The notes beneath the pieces are model-generated. The model worked only from the letters and a program-made list of their open reading frames with translations. It made no database searches and had not been told where the DNA came from. Shown one piece after another: positions 1 through 6,938 of a DNA stretch of 15,535 nt. The DNA comes from JBBDWJ01 sp040902925 (lineage in GTDB: Bacteria > Acidobacteriota > Terriglobia > Bryobacterales > UBA6623), in assembly GCA_040902925.1 (NCBI GenBank), contig JBBDWJ010000268.1, forward strand, positions 1 through 15,535, read 5' to 3'. The translations under genes and the position numbers were made by a program. Position 1 is the stretch's first letter. Each line of letters starts with the position of its first letter.

Positions 1-196
1 CGTGGACCTGTTCGCCGACGATCCGGTCCACTTCAAGCAGTTGATCTACGAGATGCGCTTCGACGAAGCCAGCGCGAAGTACGCGATCTTCGGCGAATTC
101 TTCGTCGGGCTGCGCTTCCAGGCTGCGGACTTAGCAACATTCCTAGCCGGAAAGACGCCCTCGTACAACGCCCCAAAGGCCGGCGGCGGACACTAA
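1..196 (+). CDS. hemQ: HemQ / chlorite dismutase family protein, C-terminal fragment
   Basis: This is the last ~64 codons of a gene that begins before the window; the GTG at base 2 is an internal Val codon, not a start. The visible peptide has the C-terminal signature of the chlorite-dismutase-like (Cld) superfamily: a DDPVHFKQLIYEMRFDEASA-type segment followed by an FGEFFVGLRF strand. In this family, HemQ (coproheme decarboxylase) carries out the peroxide-dependent last step of the coproporphyrin-dependent heme pathway in the cytoplasm. The heme-ligand histidine and the substrate residues lie upstream of the window, so HemQ cannot be separated from a true chlorite dismutase here. HemQ is the more common member. 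The tail (APKAGGGH) is probably disordered. The gene converges on the OsmC gene 84 bp away. Confidence 0.72.
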   Translation, partial: VDLFADDPVHFKQLIYEMRFDEASAKYAIFGEFFVGLRFQAADLATFLAGKTPSYNAPKAGGGH

Positions 197-280
197 AAGG
201 CGGTAGGGCGCGACATGCCGCCCCCTCGGCCAACACGATCAACGATTCTAAGAATTTCCCCGCCCGGAAAAATCGCGCAT
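197..280. terminator. Convergent intergenic gap with GC stem, possible terminator
   Basis: This 84-bp gap separates the convergent hemQ-like and OsmC genes. Just after the hemQ stop, GGCGG (about 199-203) can pair with CCGCC (about 220-224). No U-tract follows, so a rho-independent terminator is possible but weakly supported. Confidence 0.25.
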
Positions 281-697
281 TCAATCCAGCGCATCCACAA
301 TCAACGGGTGTCCCAAAAGCGTCTTGCGAACCGGGCACCGCGTAGCAATCTCGGCAAGACGCGCTCGCTGCTCGTCGTCCAGGTCTCCTTCCAGATGCAA
401 GCTGACGGTGATCCGATCGATCATTCCGTCTTTCTGCTCACAATCCTCACAGTCGCGCGCATGGATGCGCTCGATGGCTAGATTCGCCTTGACGTTCCGC
501 AGCGGCCATTTCTTGCGGCGGGCATACAAAAGCAGAGTCATCGTCGTGCACGACCCAAGCGCGCCGAGCAACAACTCGTAGGGATCAGGGCCAAGCCCGT
601 CGCCGACATCTTTGGGCTCGTCGGCAACCAACGCATGATCGCCTGTGGAAACCAGCACGCGCAGGTTTCCAAGGCTTTCCACGATAACATCCGGCAT
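281..697 (-). CDS. OsmC/Ohr family protein
   Basis: A 138-residue protein of the OsmC/Ohr superfamily, whose members reduce (organic) hydroperoxides with a pair of cysteines in the cytoplasm. Both expected cysteines are visible: Cys50 in LGALGSCTTMT, at the start of the long central helix, and Cys121 in TRCPVRKTL. The acidic DP(Y)ELLLGALGSC entry and the C-terminal HPLIVDAL strand are typical. An extra Cys83-x2-Cys86 pair lies in the loop ARDCEDCEQKDG, a variant seen in many OsmC-like (non-Ohr) proteins. The start is ATG at 697 with a GAGG about 10 nt upstream. The frame is open for ~30 codons further up, but no ATG or GTG was found there. It lies 77 bp downstream of the beta-propeller gene on the same strand and may be co-transcribed. 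The subfamily and true substrate are unclear. Confidence 0.88.
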   Translation of the reverse strand: MPDVIVESLGNLRVLVSTGDHALVADEPKDVGDGLGPDPYELLLGALGSCTTMTLLLYARRKKWPLRNVKANLAIERIHARDCEDCEQKDGMIDRITVSLHLEGDLDDEQRARLAEIATRCPVRKTLLGHPLIVDALD

Positions 698-774
698 TTT
701 GAGCTTCGCCTCGTTGACCGAAAGCCGCGTGATCGTAGCCCGGCAAATCGCCGTCGATGACTCTTCCCCGCGGC

Positions 775-2013
775 TTACTCCTCAATCCGGTATAGATGGG
801 AATCGGTTCGCAAATAAATCGCCCGCCCCGCGATCGCCGGCGAGGCCAGCGTCCTGCCATCCAGTTGATTGACCGCCAGTCGTTCGAACTCCCGTCCGGC
901 CCGAATCACGGTAGCCTCGCCGCTCTCGCTCAGAAAATAGACGCGCCCGCCGGCCGAAACTGGAGACGCTGAGAATCCGCTGCCCAGCCGCTGCCGCCAG
1001 AGTTCCTGCCCGGTCTTTGCGTCCAGGCAGGTCGCGATGCCGTTGTCGCTGACCATGTAAAGCTCATCGCCCACGATCAGCGGCGACGGCGTCAGCGGCA
1101 CACCACGGCTCCACTGCCAGGCGACATGCGACTTGGTTACGGCGCCGCGGCCATCGGGACGAATCGCCATCAGCACAGGATCGTAAAACCCCGTCGTGAT
1201 GTATACCATCCCGTGTGCAAACACCGGCCGCGGCACGCCGGAAAATCCAACGTAGTCAACCGACCAAAGCTCTACCCCTGTCTCGAGGTCATAGGAAACC
1301 GCATGGTTTCCGCCGGGGCTGACCGCTTGCCTTTTGTCTCCGCGCGGTATCACGAGCGGCGTCGTATAAGCCATTGCACCGCCCTGTCGAGCAGTCTTCC
1401 AGCGGATCTTGCCCGTATTCTTGTCCAGCGCAACTACATACTGCTGATCGGTTCCGTCGCAGCTGATCACCAGCAAATCGCCGTCAAGCGCCGGAGACCC
1501 GCCGCCGCCGTGGCCGTGCGCATAGCGAAGTTCCTGCGTCTTCCAGATCGTTTCCCCCGAGCGATTCAGCGCCGCGGTGCCGAGCGTTCCAAAATGAACG
1601 TAAACGCGGCCAGGCTCGAGAATCGGAGTCGGCGAGGCGTAGGTGTTCTTCTCGTGAATCGACGGCGGCTTGGGCAGCCGGAAAACCTCGACGTTGTGCA
1701 GCAGCCGCCCCGAGGCCTGATCGAGCGCGATCGCCCGCAAGGACGCGCCGCCCTCCTCCGCCGTCGTCAGCCAGATCTGTCCGTCGGCGATAACCGGCGA
1801 TGACCATCCTTCGCCGGGAATCGCTGCTTTCCACGCAATATTCTGCGACTCGCTCCAGCGCAACGGCAGCTCGCTGGCTGGCGATTGGCCCTGCCCGGAA
1901 GGGCCTCGAAACTGAGGCCACTCCGCCGCCGCCGTAGCCGCGATGATGACCGGCAGGACGAATCCGCCAACGCGCCAAAGCAATGTGCGAGGGGAACGGT
2001 TTGCACCAGGCAT
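775..2013 (-). CDS. Exported PQQ-like beta-propeller repeat protein
   Basis: A 412-residue protein that appears to be exported. The N-terminus from ATG 2013 has a charged stretch (ANRSPR), a hydrophobic core (GGFVLPVIIAATAAA) and a likely signal-peptidase site before EWPQFRGP. The rest is made of PQQ-like blades with the recurring pattern [SPV(I/V)xDGxxWxxx ... LDxxTGxxLW]. Examples are SPVIADGQIWL, SPALDGDLLVI, VALDKNTGKIRWKT, YDLETGVELWSV and CLDAKTGQELWRQRL. WPQFRGPSGQG is the usual opening of the large family of such proteins in Acidobacteria and Planctomycetes. No quinoprotein-dehydrogenase calcium or PQQ-binding signature or heme motif is evident, so it is more likely a structural or binding propeller (BamB/outer-membrane-like fold) than an enzyme. 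The frame stays open up to 2313, but those codons do not look protein-like and overlap the divergent gene. ATG 2013 is chosen for its signal peptide, although GGGAGG abuts it with no spacer, so the exact start is uncertain. Confidence 0.8.
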   Translation of the reverse strand: MPGANRSPRTLLWRVGGFVLPVIIAATAAAEWPQFRGPSGQGQSPASELPLRWSESQNIAWKAAIPGEGWSSPVIADGQIWLTTAEEGGASLRAIALDQASGRLLHNVEVFRLPKPPSIHEKNTYASPTPILEPGRVYVHFGTLGTAALNRSGETIWKTQELRYAHGHGGGGSPALDGDLLVISCDGTDQQYVVALDKNTGKIRWKTARQGGAMAYTTPLVIPRGDKRQAVSPGGNHAVSYDLETGVELWSVDYVGFSGVPRPVFAHGMVYITTGFYDPVLMAIRPDGRGAVTKSHVAWQWSRGVPLTPSPLIVGDELYMVSDNGIATCLDAKTGQELWRQRLGSGFSASPVSAGGRVYFLSESGEATVIRAGREFERLAVNQLDGRTLASPAIAGRAIYLRTDSHLYRIEE

Positions 2014-2169
2014 CCTCCCAGTGTACCGGTTGGCGCGTATCTGATTGACGACAAAGACAAGACCTCGCGCCGCGCCCGCCGAACGTAACCCATTCGTGTC
2101 TTGCTGCCTTATCCGGGAGATAAAAAGTTCCGATTGGACTCTTTCCGCGTCTCGGAATAGCTTAAGAAC

Positions 2170-2943
2170 ATGGTGGATAACCCTGGAATGCAAATCAACG
2201 ATAAGGAGGCTCCAGCAGAAGCCCTTTCCGATGGCGCGTCGCCGGCCGTCACTCTCGAGGTGGATTTTTTGCATCGGATTGGCAGCCGTTTCGCCGCCTC
2301 CGACCCGCTTCACGAAGTTCTCGATCAGGTTGTTGAGTTTGTCAGCGAAGTCATTAAACCGGACTCATGTTTTATATACGTACTCCAGAACAACGAACTG
2401 GTCTTGCGAGCTTCCAAAAATCCTCACCCCGAAGTTGTCGACCGGCTGACCCTGCGCGTCGGTCAAGGGATCACTGGCTGGGTCGCCAAGCATCGTAAAC
2501 CCGTGGCTGTCTCCCGGAACGCGGCACAAGACCCGCGTTTCCAGGACTTCAGCGAGTTGCCCGAAGACCGCTTCGAGGCTTTTCTTTCCGTGCCGATCAT
2601 CAGCCGCGGCCGCTTGGTGGGCGTCTTCAACCTGCAGCACCGCCTGCCTCACATGCACACCCGCAAGGAAGTGCAACTGGTATCAACGATCGGGTTCTTG
2701 GTGGGCTCGGAAATCGAGCTCGCGCGGCTGGAAAGCGAGGTTTCGCAACTCTCCGATCAGTTGGAAACCCGCAAGCTCGTCGAACGCGCCAAAGGCATCC
2801 TGCAAAGAGAGTTGGGACTCGACGAGGAAAACGCCTATCTCACGCTACAGCGTCAAAGCCGCCAGCGCCGCATGACGATGAAGGAAGTGGCCGAAGCCAT
2901 CGTGCTATCCGACGACGTCAAACGCAGCCAAAAAGACGACTAG
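2170..2943 (+). CDS. GAF-ANTAR transcription antiterminator
   Basis: A 257-residue cytoplasmic regulator. Residues ~30-182 form a GAF sensor domain (LDQVVEFVSEVI, VGQGITGWVAKHRKPV, FLSVPIISRGRLVGVFNLQH). A short coiled coil (~182-200, ELARLESEVSQLSDQLE) leads into an ANTAR domain (~198-248) with the diagnostic ERAKGIL helix and MTMKEVAEAIV end. ANTAR proteins bind paired hexaloop hairpins in nascent RNA and prevent termination; GAF ligands include nitrogen compounds, nucleotides and redox cofactors. The ligand cannot be predicted here. No histidine kinase or receiver domain is nearby, so control is probably through the GAF domain. The start at ATG 2170 lacks a clear Shine-Dalgarno, and ATG 2188 (residue 7) is an alternative. 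The gene is divergent from the beta-propeller gene (156 bp apart). Confidence 0.88.
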   Translation: MVDNPGMQINDKEAPAEALSDGASPAVTLEVDFLHRIGSRFAASDPLHEVLDQVVEFVSEVIKPDSCFIYVLQNNELVLRASKNPHPEVVDRLTLRVGQGITGWVAKHRKPVAVSRNAAQDPRFQDFSELPEDRFEAFLSVPIISRGRLVGVFNLQHRLPHMHTRKEVQLVSTIGFLVGSEIELARLESEVSQLSDQLETRKLVERAKGILQRELGLDEENAYLTLQRQSRQRRMTMKEVAEAIVLSDDVKRSQKDD

Positions 2944-2981
2944 CAACCAACTGGATAGAAATTCTTTGCGCAGAAAGCGGA

Positions 2982-3005
2982 GCCGCCCGCGTTGAAAGCG
3001 GCGGC
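2982..3005 (+). terminator. Hairpin after the GAF-ANTAR gene, possible terminator
   Basis: GCCGC-(C)-CGC pairs with GCG-GCGGC around a 7-nt loop (GTTGAAA), giving eight base pairs with one bulged C, 38 nt after the stop codon. No U-tract follows, so factor-independent termination is uncertain. Confidence 0.35.
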
Positions 3006-3056
3006 CCGCTACTGTTTCGTCCGCAGCCAACAACGAATCGCCGCAGGCGACCCGAG

Positions 3057-3076
3057 CCCCACTCGCAAGAGTGGGG
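3057..3076. repeat. Perfect hairpin with GCAA tetraloop, REP-like
   Basis: CCCCACTC and GAGTGGGG form a perfect 8-bp stem closed by a GCAA (GNRA-type) tetraloop. The compact palindromic form in an intergenic region resembles dispersed REP-type elements, but only one copy lies in this window, so the repeat status is inferred. Confidence 0.45.
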
Positions 3077-3358
3077 TACTAACTGGACGCTCCCGCAACG
3101 ATCCCTTCAGGCCAGACGCCGGCGCAGGCCACCTGCGCTCCGATGCACCCGCAGCCTCCAAGGCGCCGGCTCCGCCACCAAGCGACCGCGCACAAACCCC
3201 CAAAGCACGAGTCGGCGAGCTGATTTTTGGGATGCGCCAGACGAACTACACCCTTGACGTTCGCCGGCGGTTTCCTCGTCCGGCAAGTCAGGGGCACAGC
3301 TTTCCCAACGCCTGTTGAATGACGTTGGTTGGCCGTCCGTTTTCGATGTTCGAATCGC

Positions 3359-3631
3359 TCAGAAGGAGCGCGAATCGCTACGCGGTCGTTGCCGATCCCG
3401 GGGAGGATCGTTGCGTATCGAATTCAGCAAAGCTCGGTGGAAGGAGCAAAGCTTCCCATCGGGAGCGGGGTGCCCGCATTTTTGGCAGTTCCCGCCGTTG
3501 GTCAGCGAGCGCTGCTGCTTCTCATACTTCCCGTTGGGATTCCCGTTGGGAACCGAGCCGTTTTTCTGGCGGTTCTTCTTTTTCGATGGCCGCGGTCGTC
3601 CCGCAGGTCTCGATGAAGTGCGTTCTTGCAT
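3359..3631 (-). CDS. Small basic protein with CCCH zinc-knuckle-like motif
   Basis: A 90-residue predicted protein that I do not recognise as a named family. Residues 1-45 are a basic, Lys/Arg/Asn/Pro-rich and probably disordered tail (RPRPSKKKNRQKNG, then a repeated PNGNPNGK). Residues 49-65 carry Cys49-x2-Cys52-x9-Cys62-x2-His65, the spacing of a small zinc knuckle, inside NCQKCGHPAPDGKLCSFH. A helix (RALLNSIRND) and a second Arg/Ser-rich tail follow. The metal site and basic tails suggest nucleic-acid binding, as an inference only. Overlapping plus-strand frames (3315-3663) are Trp/Phe/Ser-rich shadows without any motif. The start is ATG 3631, with a GGAAGGA-like Shine-Dalgarno about 11-14 nt upstream. 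A promoter-like pair lies ~170 bp upstream (3799-3827). It is separated from polA by 518 bp and is probably monocistronic. Confidence 0.55.
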   Translation of the reverse strand: MQERTSSRPAGRPRPSKKKNRQKNGSVPNGNPNGKYEKQQRSLTNGGNCQKCGHPAPDGKLCSFHRALLNSIRNDPPRDRQRPRSDSRSF

Positions 3632-3798
3632 GTGAGAATAGACTGTCCTTCCGAGCCCGGTGATTCCGCTATACTCCGCTACCGGCGCTCGCGTCTAAAG
3701 TAGGTTTTGTTCCTCGGCCCACCCGTTGGTGGAATCGGGGCTGTTGAAACAACATCCCAGGGGGGTGTGGTAAGTTACAGTCGAGACTCTGAAATTGC

Positions 3799-3827
3799 AG
3801 CATACACTAGCCCGCCGCAAACTTCAA
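3799..3827 (-). promoter_or_regulatory. Sigma70-like promoter candidate for the small zinc protein
   Basis: On the minus strand, TTGAAG (3827-3822) and TATGCT (3804-3799) are separated by exactly 17 bp. Each box matches the consensus at 4 of 6 positions. It would give a leader of ~160 nt before ATG 3631. That leader contains small stems: TGTTG/CAACA and CCACC/GGTGG. Confidence 0.35.
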
Positions 3828-3926
3828 GCCCTAGATACCGCACCACACTTATTCTAAGGGAAACACCTAGGGGACCGCTGCATTGATCTCATCGGATAGA
3901 CGCCGGGACGAGCCTAAGGGTTGCGC

Positions 3927-3947
3927 GTTTTTCGGGTGTCGAAAAAC
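3927..3947. other. Perfect 8-bp hairpin GTTTTTCG/CGAAAAAC
   Basis: GTTTTTCG and CGAAAAAC form a perfect 8-bp stem with a 5-nt loop (GGTGT). AGGG (3917-3920) and CCCT (3948-3951) can extend it with an internal loop. It lies ~200 bp downstream of the polA stop. It could end polA transcription on the minus strand, but there is no downstream T-run in that direction. Confidence 0.35.
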
Positions 3948-4059
3948 CCCTACTTTGTTCTCATCGGCCTTTTGGGACGGATCTCTGCCGTACGCAACTC
4001 CGTACCGAATGACCGGGTTTACCGGCCGCCCTCTAGTCTCGACAAGTACCCATTTCGCC

Positions 4060-4140
4060 GCCGCGTGAAACCCCGCCGCGTGGAAACCCTCGTGCCGCGT
4101 GTTCTGAGACCGCGCTGAACCGCGCTGACAACGGCGCTGA
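4060..4140. repeat. Short degenerate tandem repeats downstream of polA
   Basis: Two adjacent micro-repeat clusters. GCCGCGTG recurs at 4060, 4075 and 4094, the first two within longer copies of GCCGCGTG(G)AAACCC. ACCGCGCTGA then appears at 4109-4118 and 4119-4128, and the variant ACGGCGCTGA at 4131-4140. The array stops nine bases before the polA stop codon. Confidence 0.5.
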
Positions 4141-4149
4141 CAAGGGCAC

Positions 4150-6774
4150 TCAGTAGTTCACCGTCATGTCCCGCCAGTTCTTGCCGACTTTGATGTCGGC
4201 TACCAGCGGCACTTTGAGCTTGAAGACCGCCTCCATTTCTTTCTTGACCATCGCCGCCACTGCGGCGGTCTCTCCTTCGGGCACCTCGAACAACAGCTCG
4301 TCGTGGACCTGCAGCAACATCAGAGCCTGGTTGTTTTCGTCCCGCAGGCGGCGGTCGACGCGGATCATGGCCATCTTGATTAAATCGGCGGCGGAGCCCT
4401 GGATCGGAGAGTTGATCGCGGTGCGCTCGGCGAAGCCCCGCGCGGCCGGGTTCTTCGCGTGCAGGTCGGTGATCGGCCGCAGGCGTCCGAACATCGTTCG
4501 GCTGACGCCCGATTCGCGGGCCTGCTCGATCGTGCCGTCGATGAACGACTTGACGCCGGCGTAGAGCTCAAAATAGGCCTGAATGTAAGCGCGGGATTCC
4601 TTTTGCGGAATGCCTAGCTGTTGCGAGAGGCCGAACGGGCTCAGCCCGTAGACGATGCCAAAGTTGACGGCTTTGGCGCGGCGGCGCTCATCGGCGCCGA
4701 CGGCAAGCGGGGGAATGCCGAAGACTTCCGCGGCCGTCCGGGTGTGGATGTCTTCGCCCTTGCGGAAGGCGTCGAGCAGCGTCGGGTCGCCGGAGAGGTG
4801 CGCCAGAATGCGCAGCTCGATCTGTGAATAGTCGCCCGCCAGCAGGTTCCAACCCGGGCGCGAGATGAAGGCGGCGCGGATCTGACGGCCGAGCTCGGTG
4901 CGGACCGGAATGTTTTGCAGGTTGGGGTTGGACGAGGAGAGCCGTCCGGTGGCGGAGCCAGTGGGGTTGAAAGTCGTGTGCAAGCGGCCCGTTTGCGGGT
5001 CGATCAGCAGCGGCAGTGCGTCAACGTAAGTATTTTTCAGCTTGGTGTACTGGCGGTGATCGAGGACCTTGGCGGCGATCTCGTGGGCCGTGGCGAGGCC
5101 TTCCAGCACATCGGAGGCGGTCGACAACGCCTTGCCTTTCCCGCGCCGCACGGGCGCCGGTAGGCCGAGGTCTTCGAACAGCACTTTGCCAAGCTGCTTG
5201 GGTGAGTTGATGTTGAAGGTCGACCCCGCGATGGCGTGAATTTCGCGGGTGATGGCATCGATGTTTTTTCCCAGCTCCATCGAGAGGCTGGCGAGCGTCT
5301 GCGCATCGACGAGGATTCCCGCTTCCTCCATTCCCGCCAGCACGGCCGCCAGGGGCAGCTCGACTTCTTCATAGAGTTTTCTCAACTCTTGCAGATCGAG
5401 GTCGCCGGCGAGCGATTCGCCGAGGTGGCGCGTCAGATCCGCGGCGCGCCCCAGGTCGCCTTCGACCTTTTCGCCGAAGCGCAGCGCCACGGTTTTAGCC
5501 AGCGAGTAGTCGGAGCGGCTGGAGTCGGCCAGAAACGCGGCCAGCATCGGGTCATCGACGACTCCGGCCAAGAGGACTTTTTGGCGGGCCAGCGTGCGCA
5601 TCGCGGCCTTCGAATCGTAGACTCGCTTCGCTTTGTCCCGGTCCTCGAGAAAGCCCTTGGCGGCCGGCAGCAGGTCGCTCGGAAGCAGCGCTGCTTCGCC
5701 CGCACGCGCGCAGAAAGCGATCGCGCCCGGTGCAAGACCCTGGCCGAGCGCGCTATCGACGGCGATGCTGACCGGCGTGAGGGACGCTTTCGCCTCTTCC
5801 GCGGCAGCCGAAATTTTGGCCAGGGCGTCGTCAAGCCAGGCGCGGAATTCTTCGGCAGTCTTCAACTCGCGCGTTTTGGTATCGGCTTTCTGCTCGGTGA
5901 GATCCATCTGGCCCAGCAAGCTCGTGAACTCGAGCTCCTGAAACAGATCCCGCAGCGCCTCGGGGTCGGGCTCGCGCGCTTCAAGCGCCTCGAGATCGAC
6001 CTCGATGGGCGCGTCGGTCGCGAGCGTCGCCAGTCTCTTGCTGAGCAGCACCTGCTCGCGGTTCTCGAGCAGGCTCTCGCGGTAGGTCTTGCGTTTGATT
6101 TCCCCTGCGTGGTCGAGCAGGTTTTCGACGCTGCCGTATTCCGCGATGAGCGCCTGCGCGCCTTTTTCGCCGATGCCTGGAGCGCCGGGGATGTTGTCCA
6201 CCGAATCGCCCTTGAGCGCCAGCAGATCAATGATCTGCTCGGGGGCGACTCCCATCAGTTCCTTGACGACGTGGGGAGTGTAGATGAGATCGTCCTTCAT
6301 GGGGTTGAGCATGAAGACGCGGCCGCCGACGAGCTGCGTGAGGTCTTTGTCGCTCGACACGATGTAAACGTCGATGCCCTTGCCGGCGGCTTGCTTGGCG
6401 AGCGTCGCGATCGTATCGTCGGCTTCGTAGCCTTTGTGAGCCAGGATCGGCATGCGCGACGCTTCGAGCAGCCGGCGGATATAGGGCATCTGCCGGGCGA
6501 GATCGGTGGGCATCGCTTCGCGGTTGGCCTTGTAATCCTCAAAGGCTTCGGCGCGAAAGGTGGGGCCTTCGCCTTCCCAAACGGCGGCCACATACTCGGG
6601 TTTGTGGTCGTTGAGCAGCCGGCGAATCATCGTCGTGAAAATGTAGGCGGCTTCGGTGGGAATACCCGACGAAGTGCGCATGGAGGGCACCGCGGCGCGG
6701 GCGCGGCCATAGAAGGCGCGAAAGATCAACCCGAAGGTATCGATCAGAAACAGGCGGGGGGCGATGGCGGCCAT
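4150..6774 (-). CDS. polA: DNA polymerase I
   Basis: Full-length 874-residue DNA polymerase I, for Okazaki-fragment processing and repair synthesis. The 5' nuclease domain (~7-290) keeps Asp12, the EADD cluster (117-120), Asp142/Asp144 in SSDKD and the H3TH loop GDSVDNIPG (189-197). The position of E. coli Asp63 is Glu67 (AVWEGEGPTFR). The middle 3'-5' exonuclease-like domain (~300-470) has lost the DxE metal motif: the matching strand reads IAVDSA (337-342) and Exo II reads VYDSKAA, so proofreading is probably absent, as in Bst and Taq enzymes. The polymerase domain is intact: motif A LLAGDYSQIELRILAHLSGD (644-663), motif B RRAKAVNFGIVYG (698-710) and motif C LLQVHDELLFEV (820-831). ATG 6774 has an AAAGGG a few bases upstream. 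It lies 164 bp downstream of lgt on the same strand and may share its transcript. Confidence 0.98.
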   Translation of the reverse strand: MAAIAPRLFLIDTFGLIFRAFYGRARAAVPSMRTSSGIPTEAAYIFTTMIRRLLNDHKPEYVAAVWEGEGPTFRAEAFEDYKANREAMPTDLARQMPYIRRLLEASRMPILAHKGYEADDTIATLAKQAAGKGIDVYIVSSDKDLTQLVGGRVFMLNPMKDDLIYTPHVVKELMGVAPEQIIDLLALKGDSVDNIPGAPGIGEKGAQALIAEYGSVENLLDHAGEIKRKTYRESLLENREQVLLSKRLATLATDAPIEVDLEALEAREPDPEALRDLFQELEFTSLLGQMDLTEQKADTKTRELKTAEEFRAWLDDALAKISAAAEEAKASLTPVSIAVDSALGQGLAPGAIAFCARAGEAALLPSDLLPAAKGFLEDRDKAKRVYDSKAAMRTLARQKVLLAGVVDDPMLAAFLADSSRSDYSLAKTVALRFGEKVEGDLGRAADLTRHLGESLAGDLDLQELRKLYEEVELPLAAVLAGMEEAGILVDAQTLASLSMELGKNIDAITREIHAIAGSTFNINSPKQLGKVLFEDLGLPAPVRRGKGKALSTASDVLEGLATAHEIAAKVLDHRQYTKLKNTYVDALPLLIDPQTGRLHTTFNPTGSATGRLSSSNPNLQNIPVRTELGRQIRAAFISRPGWNLLAGDYSQIELRILAHLSGDPTLLDAFRKGEDIHTRTAAEVFGIPPLAVGADERRRAKAVNFGIVYGLSPFGLSQQLGIPQKESRAYIQAYFELYAGVKSFIDGTIEQARESGVSRTMFGRLRPITDLHAKNPAARGFAERTAINSPIQGSAADLIKMAMIRVDRRLRDENNQALMLLQVHDELLFEVPEGETAAVAAMVKKEMEAVFKLKVPLVADIKVGKNWRDMTVNY

Positions 6775-6831
6775 GGCCCTTTACTTTACTTCAGTGCGAC
6801 GAGCCTTCGGTCTGCTGCGGGCCTTCCCCCA

Positions 6832-6874
6832 TTTTTGCCTTTTGTCTTTTGCACTTTGCCTTTTGCCTTGCCCC
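6832..6874. repeat. Degenerate TTTTGCC heptad tract
   Basis: The lgt-polA spacer holds a ~40-bp low-complexity tract made of TTTTGCC-like heptads (TTTTTGCC, TTTTGTC, TTTTGCAC, TTTGCC, TTTTGCC). Read on the coding (minus) strand it is A- and G-rich, between the lgt stop and the polA ribosome-binding site. Confidence 0.55.
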
Positions 6875-6938
6875 ATACCCAACCCGCTTCAGGGCCGCAA
6901 CCCAACGGCTTCAAGGCGATACAGCGTAGCGAAAGCTT

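Larger units (their letters stand above)
2944..3358. other. Non-coding stretch with hairpins
   Basis: Between the GAF-ANTAR stop and the end of the small zinc-protein gene I see no convincing coding region. The open frames here have Arg/Pro/Ala-rich shadow composition. It contains three perfect or near-perfect stem-loops: 2982-3005, 3057-3076 and 3122-3138 (GCGCAGG / CCTGCGC, 3-nt loop). It may be a decayed gene or repeat debris. Confidence 0.5.
3632..4149. other. Long non-coding gap between polA and the small zinc-protein gene
   Basis: About 520 bp without a believable gene. From right to left it holds short direct repeats just past the polA stop (4060-4140), a perfect hairpin (3927-3947), a sigma70-like promoter (3799-3827) and a potentially structured leader. 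I checked for RNase P RNA, tmRNA, SRP RNA and 6S RNA signatures by eye and recognised none, but an unnamed RNA cannot be excluded. Confidence 0.5.

Noticed and set aside
2014..2313. 100-codon N-terminal extension of the beta-propeller protein
   Set aside because: It overlaps the divergent GAF-ANTAR gene, does not resemble the family and would bury the evident signal peptide.
3315..3663. Three overlapping plus-strand ORFs of 95-114 codons
   Set aside because: They are antisense to the small zinc-motif protein, have Trp/Phe/Ser/Arg-rich shadow composition and carry no domain.
3632..4149. A classical structural RNA (RNase P RNA, tmRNA, SRP RNA) in the large gap
   Set aside because: GGAAGGA near 3645 recalls the SRP-RNA tip, but the surrounding pairing does not fit, and no RNase P or tmRNA consensus is present on either strand.
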